The translations under genes and the position numbers were made by a program. A stretch of 64,000 bases of DNA, taken from Sodaliphilus pleomorphus. Lineage in GTDB: Bacteria; Bacteroidota; Bacteroidia; Bacteroidales; Muribaculaceae. The stretch is from assembly GCF_009676955.1 (NCBI RefSeq), contig NZ_CP045696.1:930001-994000 (forward strand), in the 5' to 3' direction. The notes under the pieces were generated by a model that had not been told where the DNA came from, searched no databases, and saw nothing but the letters and a program-made list of their open reading frames with translations. Below are positions 45,601 through 52,181 of this stretch, piece by piece (positions within the stretch are counted from its first letter, which is position 1; each line of letters opens with the position of its first letter).

Positions 45601-45833
45601 TTGCGGGTCGCCTTGCGTGCCGGGTGCCGGGTGATAGCACCAGGCTTCAACACCGCATTCTTGACCACAGTAGCCTGTTGAGCATCGCCCGATACCTGCA
45701 CAGCAGCGGGGTCGAGCTCTTGCCCGCCCTTCTGCATGTCGACCGCAGCGAGATCAACGTTCTGAGCCCAAGCCATCGATGTTGCCATTGCTCCAAAAAG
45801 CAGAAGCAAGGTAGTGACTTTTCTCATAAGCAT
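39696..45833 (-). CDS. Giant secreted GLUG-repeat protein
   Basis: 2045 residues (ATG 45833; ATG 45827 gives MRKVTTLLLLFGAMATSMAWAQ and is equally plausible). After the signal peptide there is an unrelated N-terminal domain of about 330 residues. Then come long tracts of GLUG-type units, with repeated phrases such as GGLVGQ, AGGIVGTAYN and GGISGTNGG followed by IENC or NCYNTG. These pair with whole-domain openers like FSGTFDGNGHTLTGLNV, AGTYDGGGHAIHNMKLE and FNGTLDGARHTVKGIKY, which mark three right-handed beta-helix blocks. A bacterial Ig-like region near 1900-1990 is followed by the C-terminal tail VYYNVAGIEVP...YSDGTTRSTKVRK shared with two neighbours. Probably a surface adhesin or binding fibre. 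Confidence 0.85.
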   Translation of the reverse strand: MLMRKVTTLLLLFGAMATSMAWAQNVDLAAVDMQKGGQELDPAAVQVSGDAQQATVVKNAVLKPGAITRHPARKATRKRAVASVTDLAGKGVMTYGSLISTNGAGGSSTEISPVGNDSILISNFWLGGVNVKAGVNLTQKTISIPSQYAYTHNTYGEMDLATVTSAAEPDYDTPITGTIDDNGTITLDGMWAIFVKSGKNAGNILYAGYDTEIEKANGQMRVKYINDASDTTYYDWNVVVAQTGKNLVTVKNFGNHGKTIEVVLKADSTLSIDQQLVFEGGSTMGNFYTLPADWSTGKTTGSTIVGKVNGNQLSWGNWIMLSTNKYYTGKLLDGTVTANFDFAIPQLVVTEWQGEGTEANPWKIKTLDDLILLADKVNNDPDQTYGGPYTFHTKSFNGKYFRVENDIDMSGYRFTPIGNAWTQRFSGTFDGNGHTLTGLNVNTGVKGYAGLFGCADTASVIKNLTLKNVKVSSMYYYTAGVVGYQDHGNIENCHVTGTITSEGIGSGGIVALGNNVKNSTFEGTIASTGGINGGIAGETYGHIDNCWAKGTVKAAGPTDTYTAGGIVGTAYNADAKVTNCYFTGTVDGSTHSNLYLGGVVGQVYKGTVDGCFAVANVYGFDSKSGVGGVVGVLQGTVLNSYATGHVRSTSSRQCGGITGLLKPYVNSTAQGNDTVQSTVKNCYFTGRLNAETYQYVPETEVRETLGTIEAGSSPTVENVYFDQQMVDLKSQHYRVLTSDLTSANGPKGFPADKWTFTQNFYPRLKGIDDNAVAQQGASVLKLDADFPDNANYVANNATFYLLGNSVAKVYEGGKLSDKGANVTIEGTTLKLNGTFGTDTLVIYNPNDMAITPRLFVLKVAPRFFEGTGKKESPFLIKNKADLIKLSELTTKVGQYYPGVYFLQTADIDLEKDTAFVGICNQITNYTYSRFAGTYDGGGHAIHNMKLEYVQWKDHPQGEPETGNGTKSCIYKGFIGQTDAMGVVKNLTLAADCQIELWGFAGGFVGYNWGTVDNCRNYATIYGYSGTVGGIVGSNCKGAVVKNSLNAGNVYTGFTTVGGISGTNGGTIENCENVGNVEAKVLSDFVKESRIHIAGGISGSSSGGVFRNVVNAGLVSAPRNVGGLVGSISGTIKSDGCNDIYQGLNYGTILTQDLTTTGNIGGNGYASIGTYEHCYYDKQATGLQAAANDGMPGAEAVPTATLTSGKALAGYADSLWLFSKGRYPMLKSFVNDAVAVEAAQVVLTAADGETVKQMQHNATLSNVQGTTWKLAQGKAFAIDGTTLKVPATSSLVGDTLTATLGGFTRPYLLQAVSPVPLAGSGTQADPYQIHSAGEWNAFAQYMAATTNPFEGQYVKIMNDIDFGDTTFVAIAYDGVTSFNGTLDGARHTVKGIKYTPKASYQGAIALIGAKATVNDLTLEGTVTSAKTYTGGFSGKMKGVLNNCVNNVAVTTTAASTGGFAAYAYKNAVFNNCENKAAVSSSKDAVAGFAANAEDDVYFNNSVNSGKVAYTGTSTSARNVAGFVAVGNGSHYYACLNKGEIAAGKAAQVAGIQAYSNSASTVYFVSTGNEGALSGASSVAGLIGYTSKNKAPLYIDSCYNVADINTTLKTTYATAGLVGCLTPGSRVMNSYNTGTITADASIYNGNIFGYSEDAKSEAERSYVTNCYNTGGIIATNYAAGIGGRIPAYCTIDSCYNTGEITATFGASGIGNIMGNYVVIQNSWNSGNCQTSKQGAGGINGYGNYIAHVVNCFNTGNIGSYAAGSYNVGGLGGQSMATYINCYNRGVVNGTKGVGGLVGQSSRGNATRLGTSFYNCYNAGRVIPGDTTSGNIVGTVTPANWDSTNVVENTYYVTDFGTFAQDTIQATPISVKQLAALTEFAPSPTAVATSGVDAAAGWDALDEFSFPVIPGFTSNDCARAYAAAVVLTNDNDTYGGVASTMMLGTPDGVTWTSSNDALTITGNEAVHKAGAQGVVLTATCGQFSAPWTVDLLEGTGVTDVHNANQIVKTVYYNVAGIEVPASNVESGQVYIEVNTYSDGTTRSTKVRK

Positions 45834-45983
45834 TTTTTACATGGGGGGATTGATTTTTATAGTTCAGCCTGCCGGATTGGACGGCGCGCACCCCCGTTTT
45901 TAGACACGCTACCCAGTTGCCAGCCGACTTGGTTAATGCTTTCAGTAATTTAACAATTTAATATACTCATAACTGAATTATCG

Positions 45984-46014
45984 CAAAAGTATCACATTTT
46001 TCTGTTAATTACAA
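45984..46014 (-). promoter_or_regulatory. Promoter of the GLUG protein gene
   Basis: Minus strand TTG (46014-46012), 20 bases, TACTTTTG (45991-45984): full consensus. Leader about 145 bases. Confidence 0.78.
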
Positions 46015-46097
46015 AAAAATTTTAAGCAAAAAATAAAAAAACATTTGGAGTAACGATTCTATTCAATAGCGCACTCGCGTGTGCATCGCCCGCCACC

Positions 46098-47342
46098 CTA
46101 CCTGGCGAGCATCTTCACCCGCTGGCAAGTGCCATCGGTGTAGCGCGTGACCTCGATGTTGACGCCTGGCACGGGCGTGGGGCTCACGAGGCCCGCAGGG
46201 GTCACATAGGTCACACTGCCCGCTGTGGCAACAGGGGCAACAGGGGCAACAGGGGCAACGGCGCTGGCCTCGGTGGCCAGCGTGTAGCGGGCGATGTAAC
46301 CGCCCGGGTTCCACTGGTAGATGTAGACGCTGGCCGAGTCGCGGGGCTCGGCGTTGAGCCAGTTGAGCCGGGTGGTGCGGCCGGTGAACGCATTGTCGTG
46401 GCGAGCCACCACCGTCACTGTTGAGCCGTCGATCTCGCCAGTGGCGGTTGCACCCAGGCGGGCCACAACGAAGCCATCGTTCCAGTTGGGACTGCTCGAG
46501 AGCATCACATAGTTGGCCCCGGCAAGGGCAAAGGCGCCAAAGCCGCACGAGGTGCCGCACACTTGCTCGCCCAGCTGAAGCACATCGATGGCCTGCGCGC
46601 CCGTCACCGAGTCGCAGTCGTCGAGCATGAAGTCGACAGGGTTGCGCGTGGGGTTCACATAGGTGTAGTGGGTCGTGCCGTCGGCTGCACGCCAAGCCTC
46701 AATCACATCCTCGGCCCCGGTGTGCAGCTGTGCATCGCCCTGCAACCGAGCCACAAACCGGTGGTCGATGTTGAAGTGGCGCTCCAGCCTGCCCTCCTTG
46801 AAGTGCATCGCATAGATGCGGTCCTCGTTCATCGAGGTAATCATGAGCGTGCCGCCCTCGCTCGAGAAAATGTCGCCCGAGGCGGTACCAAAGTAGTCGG
46901 TGCGCAGCGCCGGGCAGTCGGCAGGCAGGGTGACGTCGGTCACCATCGATCCATCGGCCTTGATGAGCCTGAGCTCGGGCGTGTCGACTCGCAGGGCAAG
47001 CGGGTACTGACCCAGGCGCACAATCATGTTCATGGCCCAGTCGTGGGTGAAGTTGCTGCCCAGGCCAGTGGCATAGCACAAGCCCGTGGCACCGTTCTGG
47101 TCGTAGACTGCAATGCACTGGCTGCCGGCATTCTTGTTTTGAATGTAAAAGCGGTTGTTGTGCCCGAAGCCCTGGCGCATGTCGACCCACCCGTCGTTGT
47201 CGTAGGGGCACACGCCAGTATATTTCCAGTCCTGGGCAAGCGTCATGCCGCCAGTCGTGGAAACAACCGTCACGGCACTGGCAGCGACACAAGCCGCCAG
47301 GCCCAGGAGCACTACCGCCCATGTCAACCCTGCCTTGCTCAT
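46098..47342 (-). CDS. Secreted propeller-like protein with sorting-type tail
   Basis: 414 residues. The N-terminus (WAVVLLGLAACVAAS) is a signal peptide with a possible lipobox at Cys18, though no acidic residues follow. The body repeats blade-like patterns (GHNNRFYIQNKNAGSQCIAVYDQNG, SNFTHDWAMNMIVRLGQYPLALR, GDIFSSEGGTLMITSMNEDRIYAMHF), suggesting a beta-propeller. Then comes a VAP tripeptide repeat linker and a C-terminal tail ending NIEVTRYTDGTCQRVKMLAR. The tail resembles those of the two flanking genes. Begins 27 bases after the preceding gene. Family not recognised. Confidence 0.7.
   Translation of the reverse strand: MSKAGLTWAVVLLGLAACVAASAVTVVSTTGGMTLAQDWKYTGVCPYDNDGWVDMRQGFGHNNRFYIQNKNAGSQCIAVYDQNGATGLCYATGLGSNFTHDWAMNMIVRLGQYPLALRVDTPELRLIKADGSMVTDVTLPADCPALRTDYFGTASGDIFSSEGGTLMITSMNEDRIYAMHFKEGRLERHFNIDHRFVARLQGDAQLHTGAEDVIEAWRAADGTTHYTYVNPTRNPVDFMLDDCDSVTGAQAIDVLQLGEQVCGTSCGFGAFALAGANYVMLSSSPNWNDGFVVARLGATATGEIDGSTVTVVARHDNAFTGRTTRLNWLNAEPRDSASVYIYQWNPGGYIARYTLATEASAVAPVAPVAPVATAGSVTYVTPAGLVSPTPVPGVNIEVTRYTDGTCQRVKMLAR
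46228..46259. repeat. 9-bp tandem repeat encoding a VAP linker
   Basis: Three full copies of GCAACAGGG (46228-46254) plus a partial fourth. In frame in the minus-strand gene, it encodes VAPVAPVAPVA between the body and the C-terminal tail. Copy number could vary by slippage without breaking frame. Confidence 0.85.
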
Positions 47343-47369
47343 AGCACCGAAAGCCCCACCCTAAGTCGA

Positions 47370-48521
47370 TTATTTCATCATCTTGGCCGTCGAGGTCGAG
47401 CCGTCGGTGTAGGTGGTGACCACCAGGTTGAAGCCCCTGTGAGGCCCGTTGCTCTCGGCACCCTGCAGGTTGTAGTAGTGCGTGCCAGCCACCGTCTTAG
47501 TGGCCGTCACGGCATCGACGGCCGTGGAGATGCCAGGCGAGAGCAGGCGCAGGGGGTAGACGGCTACATTGGTGTAGCCGTCGGGCAACACGCCGTTGTC
47601 GCCCGAGTCGAAGCCCTCGTCCTCGCGGCTGGGCGCGTAGTTGAAGTCGCCGTCAAAGCCCGGATCGATGTCGAGCGAGACCTTGCTGCCCGTGCTGAAC
47701 TCCACAATCACGGCCACATCATAGGCCCAGCGCACGTTGAACACGTCGTTGGGGTCGGTCATGGTGAGCGTGGTGCCGTCCCAGGTGTTGCCCTCCCACA
47801 GGCGCATGTCGACAGCCACGCTGCCCGCCAGGTTGTGGCCGTTTTGCCAGGTGCCGCCCACGAGCTGCTTGCGTGCCGGCACATGAAACTTGCCATCGGC
47901 GCCCCACACGGCATATTGCAGCTTGGCATACTCCAAGTTCTTGGGCTTGACCAGGAACCACGTGTCTTGCTTCACAAAGTGGGCCGGGCAATAGGCGTTG
48001 CACACGGTGGCGTAATCGGTCACAGCCTCGCCCACCACGGGGTAGCCCTTGCTGTCGTATTGCGTCAAGTAGGCTTCGACGTCGATATAGAGCCCGACCG
48101 GCCCGGTGGGCGTGCTCGCCATGTTGACACGGCCGCTCACGTTGGTAATCCTGTGGCCAACAAAGGGGGTGGCATCATAGCCGCTGGGAAACACGATTTT
48201 CACCCAGTTGCTCTGGTCCATCTCGGTGACGTCCTGCGTGGCGTCGTAGGCGTCGTAGAGATGATGGCTGGCAATCTGGTCGACGGTGGGCACCGACTTG
48301 TTGAGGTAGCGGTTGTCGTCCTTGGCCCAAAGCACATTTTTAAACAATGGCGACACATACACGCCCGTGAGCGCGTCGGTCAACGTGTAGAACTCGCCGG
48401 CCGTACCCGTCTGGATAAGGCTCCTGAGCGACAGCGACGGCACATCGCCCGCACCAGCAGCGGTGCTCCACGACGTGGCAAGCAGGGCCAAGGAAAATAG
48501 TGTAGTATAAAGTTTCTTCAT
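47370..48521 (-). CDS. Secreted surface protein with sorting-type tail
   Basis: 383 residues from ATG 48521 (signal MKKLYTTLFSLALLATSWSTAAGA). The mature protein is strand-rich with several Trp and Gly (YVSPLFKNVLWAKDDNRYLNKS, VWGADGKFHVPARKQLVGGTW). It contains a VSLDIDPGFDGDFNY segment that recalls the IDPGFDGD end of the lipoprotein at 54248-55255. The C-terminus (THYYNLQG...FNLVVTTYTDGSTSTAKMMK) has the tail shared with two neighbours. Not assigned to a named family. A terminator precedes it, so its promoter must lie in the 48522-48546 gap or transcription reads through. Confidence 0.68.
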   Translation of the reverse strand: MKKLYTTLFSLALLATSWSTAAGAGDVPSLSLRSLIQTGTAGEFYTLTDALTGVYVSPLFKNVLWAKDDNRYLNKSVPTVDQIASHHLYDAYDATQDVTEMDQSNWVKIVFPSGYDATPFVGHRITNVSGRVNMASTPTGPVGLYIDVEAYLTQYDSKGYPVVGEAVTDYATVCNAYCPAHFVKQDTWFLVKPKNLEYAKLQYAVWGADGKFHVPARKQLVGGTWQNGHNLAGSVAVDMRLWEGNTWDGTTLTMTDPNDVFNVRWAYDVAVIVEFSTGSKVSLDIDPGFDGDFNYAPSREDEGFDSGDNGVLPDGYTNVAVYPLRLLSPGISTAVDAVTATKTVAGTHYYNLQGAESNGPHRGFNLVVTTYTDGSTSTAKMMK

Positions 48522-48546
48522 TTTCACTTTTTTAAAAAGCAAAACA

Positions 48547-48572
48547 AGGAGACAGGGCCTTGCCTGCCTCCT
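48547..48572 (-). terminator. Terminator after the 48591-50321 lipoprotein gene
   Basis: AGGAG (48547-48551) and CAGG (48553-48556) pair with CTCCT (48568-48572) and CCTG (48563-48566) around a 6-base loop. The minus strand continues TTGTTTTGCTTTTT. Confidence 0.65.
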
Positions 48573-48590
48573 GTAATTTTCACACAGTTA

Positions 48591-50321
48591 TTATTTCACA
48601 GTGTTGTTCTCGAGCGTGAGGTGGAAGAGGTCACGCTTGGTGTCGCTCTCAAAGATGTAGGGCTCGCGATCGGCCTTCGACGAGCTGCCCTCGGCGCAAT
48701 TGACGAAGGCCGAGTTCTTTATGGTCACGACCACATCGCTTGCCAGTGTGCCAAACACTACACCGGGCTTCTCGGTCACATTCTTGAAGGTGCACCCGTC
48801 GACGATCACGGTGCCCACCTTGGTACCATACTGCTCGTGCACCTTGATCGCACGGTAGCCGGTAAAGGTGCAACCGTCGAAGGTGGCGTTGCCGTTGGCC
48901 ACCCAGGGATTGTACTCTTCACTCGGCGTTTTGCGCTTGGCGTTGCCGTCGGCCACAAAGTTGCAGTTGATGAAGGTGGCATTGTTGCCCGTCATCATCA
49001 CACCGTCGGTGATGTCGCAATCCAGAAACTTCATGTCGCCGCCCAGCTCCAGATAGGCAAACTCCCAGGCGTCGTTGCCATTTTCAGCCTCATAGCGTGT
49101 GTCGTCGTATAGGGCGATGTTCTTGAAGGTCATTGCCACGCCGTTGGGCTCAATGCCCCACACGCCGCTGCCGGTGATAGTGACCTTGTTCTTGTTTTCG
49201 CCTATCACAATCACACTCTTGGTAGCGATGGTATTGCCGGCCCGCTTGTTGCCAAACATCGAGCCATACTCAGCATGGTTCCACACGGCCTCGGTGTTGC
49301 CTTTTATCATGATCACGGCCTTCTCGGGCTGGTCGTTGTTGATTTTTTCGATCACCTGCTGGAGCGAGTTAGTGCCGTCAACATAGTAGTAGTTGTAGTC
49401 GGGGTTGTCAAATACGGGGTCGATGACCACGTTGAAGTTCACCTTGTCGGTCAACAGGTTGCCCAGTATGTTGGTGCGGTGGTTGGACTGCACGGGCACG
49501 TTGGCCACGCTCATCTTGTTCACCTCGGTATCGCCGGCATACACGGCCAGTGTGGTGGTGACGAGGCCGCTCTCGGTCGTGATTTGGGTGTCGGCCATGC
49601 GCACCTGGCCTGGCACGAGCAGGTAGTTCATAGCCAGCCACTTGTAGTTGGTGCCGCCGACGACCAGATCCTTGCTTTCGCTCGGCACAGGGGCCAGGGC
49701 ATAGGTCACGGCCACGTCGCCCGAGGCCTGGCCGGTGGTGAGGTCGAGCACATTGGCTGCTTTCTCCACCGTCACCAGGGTCTTGGTCACCTCGGTGCCG
49801 GCTTTCTTGGCAGCCTCATAGTCGTCGAGGTTGTCGCCGTAGTTGAGCTGGGCAAACGGGCGGTAGATGGTCACCGTCTGGTCGCTGGCCGATGTGCCCA
49901 CGGTCACATCCTTCTTCACGCCATAGAAGGCGTCGTCGTTGTCGACATTGGAGGCGGCTTGCGTGTAGTCGATGTTCACCTTCGTGCCGTCGTCGCTCAG
50001 CGTGTAGCACTTGGCCTCGGGCGACTGTGCCCAGAACGAGAAGTCATATTTCACGCCTTTCACCAGTTTGAAGGTCACGGTGGCCTTCAGGCCGCTGAAG
50101 GTGGCCGTTTGTTGCTGCACCCTTTTCCCATCTTTGTAGGCAAAGGCAGTGAGGTTGACGGCCTTGGTGCCGTCGGAGATGGCACGCGAGTCGTTGCCAT
50201 TCTGCAGGTTAACGGTGAAGGTCACGGTGTCGTCGCCTTGCGCTGCGGGCTCATCGCTCGAGCAGGCGGCTGTGCTGAGCAGCAATGCTGCCAGAGCACT
50301 GAAAAACAAAAACTTTTTCAT
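48591..50321 (-). CDS. DUF6562 surface lipoprotein, beta-helix variant
   Basis: 576 residues. The signal ends LSTAAC with Cys20 followed by SSDE, an acidic export context for surface lipoproteins. Residues 1-310 are a DUF6562 (fimbrillin-like) domain with the signatures DSRAISDGTKAV, YDFSFWAQSP, DDAFYGVKKDVTV, RPFAQLNYGD, SNHRTNILGNLLTDKVNF and VVIDPVFDNPDY. Residues about 315-576 form a right-handed beta-helix (AVIMIKGN, NATFINCNF, ATFDGCTF, TVIVDGCTF). The N-terminal module is nearly identical to that of the upstream gene, while the C-terminal module is unrelated. Preceded by a terminator. Likely an adhesin-like or tip protein; function inferred. Confidence 0.8.
   Translation of the reverse strand: MKKFLFFSALAALLLSTAACSSDEPAAQGDDTVTFTVNLQNGNDSRAISDGTKAVNLTAFAYKDGKRVQQQTATFSGLKATVTFKLVKGVKYDFSFWAQSPEAKCYTLSDDGTKVNIDYTQAASNVDNDDAFYGVKKDVTVGTSASDQTVTIYRPFAQLNYGDNLDDYEAAKKAGTEVTKTLVTVEKAANVLDLTTGQASGDVAVTYALAPVPSESKDLVVGGTNYKWLAMNYLLVPGQVRMADTQITTESGLVTTTLAVYAGDTEVNKMSVANVPVQSNHRTNILGNLLTDKVNFNVVIDPVFDNPDYNYYYVDGTNSLQQVIEKINNDQPEKAVIMIKGNTEAVWNHAEYGSMFGNKRAGNTIATKSVIVIGENKNKVTITGSGVWGIEPNGVAMTFKNIALYDDTRYEAENGNDAWEFAYLELGGDMKFLDCDITDGVMMTGNNATFINCNFVADGNAKRKTPSEEYNPWVANGNATFDGCTFTGYRAIKVHEQYGTKVGTVIVDGCTFKNVTEKPGVVFGTLASDVVVTIKNSAFVNCAEGSSSKADREPYIFESDTKRDLFHLTLENNTVK
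49392..50321 (-). repeat. Direct repeat copy 2 (shared DUF6562 module)
   Basis: 930 bases encoding the first ~310 residues, nearly identical to 51219-52148 (offset 1827 bases). One end stops at the start codon and the other where the domain ends; outside it the sequences diverge abruptly. Confidence 0.88.
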
Positions 50322-50364
50322 GGGGAAAAATTGATGATTTTATATGTATAGAATTTAAAACAAA

Positions 50365-50405
50365 TCTTGCCCGTCCCCGCAGTCATGGGCATGGAGCGGG
50401 CAAGA
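50365..50405 (-). terminator. Terminator between the two DUF6562 paralogues
   Basis: TCTTGCCCG (50365-50373) pairs with CGGGCAAGA (50397-50405). On the minus strand it is followed by TTTGTTTTA. Confidence 0.72.
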
Positions 50406-50429
50406 CTTAATAGCGATGGCCTGTCGCGA

Positions 50430-52148
50430 TTATTCAATCTCGGTCTTTTTCATCGTGTTGCCGCTCTCGGTGGTGCGGGTGAGTGTGATGTTGGCATTGA
50501 GAATGCCACCTTGCTCGCGGTCGCCAACGATAGCATCGATGCTGGTAGCGCCACGCCTTGTGGCCCAAATGCCATCGATAGTGGTACCGGTCACCGTGCA
50601 GTCGGTGAGGATCACCTTGCCCACGGGGCGACCTATCATGCCGGCAACGTAGCCCGACTCATTAGCCAGTGCAACATTGCTCACGTGGCACTTGCTCACG
50701 TGGCAATTGGTGGCGTCGACAGTGCCGTTTGTCCCCACAAAACCTACCAGGACTGCATCGGCGCGTACGCCCTTAATGGTGCAATTGGTGGCTTTCACAT
50801 TTTTCAAGGTCACTGTTTTTCCACTCTGCACATCACCTATGACGACACCAACATAGCCACCATCGGCAGACTCGTTGGTTATGTTGATGTTGCTGAAATT
50901 GATGTCGTGCACATTGATGTTGCATGCAAGGAAGTCACCACTGAAAAGGCCTGAAGTGTAGCCCTTTCCCGCAGGAAGCGGAACAATAGTGGCATTCATA
51001 AACTTGTGCCCGTTGCCGTTAAGCTCCAGCGTAGAGGCGCTGCCTGGATAGAAAGGAGTAAAATTGTGGCCAGCAAAGTCAATGTCACTGGTGAGAGCAA
51101 TGTTATTCTTATTGTTGCCATTTTTGACAATCCAGACCCACTCGGCTGCTTTACTCACTTGATAAACGCCGTCGAGCAGCTTGGGCTCGGTGAGAGTGGT
51201 GCCGTCCCAGGCAGGAACGTTGTAGTCGGGGTTGTCAAATACGGGGTCGATGACCACGTTGAAGTTCACCTTGTCGGTCAACAGGTTGCCCAGTATGTTG
51301 GTGCGGTGGTTGGACTGCACGGGCACGTTGGCCACGCTCATCTTGTTCACCTCGGTATCGCCGGCATACACGGCCAGTGTGGTGGTGACGAGGCCGCTCT
51401 CGGTCGTGATTTTGGTGTCGGCCATGCGCACCTGGCCTGGCACGAGCAGGTAGTTCATAGCCAGCCACTTGTAGTTGGTGCCGCCGACGGTCAACTCCTT
51501 GCTTTCGCTCGGCACAGGGGCCAGGGCATAGGTCACGGCCACGTCGCCCGAGGCCTGGCCGGTGGTGAGGTCGAGCACATTGGCTGCATTCTCCACCGTC
51601 ACCAGGGTCTGGGTCACCTCGCTGCCGGCGGCCTTGGCAGCCGCATAGTCGTCGAGGTTGTCGCCGTAGTTGAGCTGGGCAAACGGGCGGTAGATGGTCA
51701 CCGTCTCGTCGCTGGCCGACTTGCCCACAGTCACATCCTTCTTCACGCCATAGAAGGCGTCGTCGTTGTCGACATTGGAGGCGGCTTTCGTGTAGTCGAT
51801 GTTCACCTTCGTGCCGTCTTCGCTCAGCGTGTAGCACTTGGCATCGGGCGACTGTGCCCAGAACGAGAAGTCATATTTCAAGCCTTTCACCAGTTTGAAG
51901 GTCACGGTGGCCTTCAGGCCGCTGAAGGTGGCCGTTTGTTGCTGCACCTTTTTCCCATCTTTGTAGGCAAAGGCAGTGAGGTTGACGGCCTTGGTGCCGT
52001 CGGAGATGGCTCGCGAGTCGTTGCCGTTCTGCAGGTTAACGGTGAAGGTCACGGTGTCGTCGCCTTGAGCTGCGGGCTCATCGCTCGAGCAGGCGGCTGT
52101 GCTGAGCAGCAATGCTGCCAGAGCACTGAAAAACAAAAACTTTTTCAT
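50430..52148 (-). CDS. DUF6562 surface lipoprotein, GLUG-like variant
   Basis: 572 residues. Residues 1-310 match the downstream paralogue with only scattered substitutions (for example KKVQQQ versus KRVQQQ, SPDAKCYTLSED versus SPEAKCYTLSDD). The lipobox Cys20-SSDE is identical. The C-terminal module (about 318-572) differs: ITLTSDIDFAGHNFTPFYPG, then LELNGNGHKFMNATIVPL and GLUG-like units (DINFSNINITNESADGGYVGVVIGDV, SGYVAGMIGRPVG), resembling the giant protein at 39696-45833. Its start lies 33 bases after the preceding gene, so it belongs to that operon. Confidence 0.82.
   Translation of the reverse strand: MKKFLFFSALAALLLSTAACSSDEPAAQGDDTVTFTVNLQNGNDSRAISDGTKAVNLTAFAYKDGKKVQQQTATFSGLKATVTFKLVKGLKYDFSFWAQSPDAKCYTLSEDGTKVNIDYTKAASNVDNDDAFYGVKKDVTVGKSASDETVTIYRPFAQLNYGDNLDDYAAAKAAGSEVTQTLVTVENAANVLDLTTGQASGDVAVTYALAPVPSESKELTVGGTNYKWLAMNYLLVPGQVRMADTKITTESGLVTTTLAVYAGDTEVNKMSVANVPVQSNHRTNILGNLLTDKVNFNVVIDPVFDNPDYNVPAWDGTTLTEPKLLDGVYQVSKAAEWVWIVKNGNNKNNIALTSDIDFAGHNFTPFYPGSASTLELNGNGHKFMNATIVPLPAGKGYTSGLFSGDFLACNINVHDINFSNINITNESADGGYVGVVIGDVQSGKTVTLKNVKATNCTIKGVRADAVLVGFVGTNGTVDATNCHVSKCHVSNVALANESGYVAGMIGRPVGKVILTDCTVTGTTIDGIWATRRGATSIDAIVGDREQGGILNANITLTRTTESGNTMKKTEIE
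51219..52148 (-). repeat. Direct repeat copy 1 (shared DUF6562 module)
   Basis: Partner of 49392-50321. The near-identity at DNA level, including silent positions, points to recent duplication or gene conversion. Confidence 0.88.
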
Positions 52149-52181
52149 GTTGCGTTTTTTTTTTATTAATACTATTTTTAA

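Noticed and set aside
46098..47342. Lipoprotein assignment for the propeller-like protein
   Set aside because: The LAAC motif could be a lipobox, but no acidic export signal follows and a C-terminal sorting-type tail is present, so ordinary Sec export is at least as likely.
49392..52148. Invertible or phase-variable promoter switch
   Set aside because: The repeats are direct, not inverted, and no recombinase gene is nearby; only deletion, duplication or conversion is expected.
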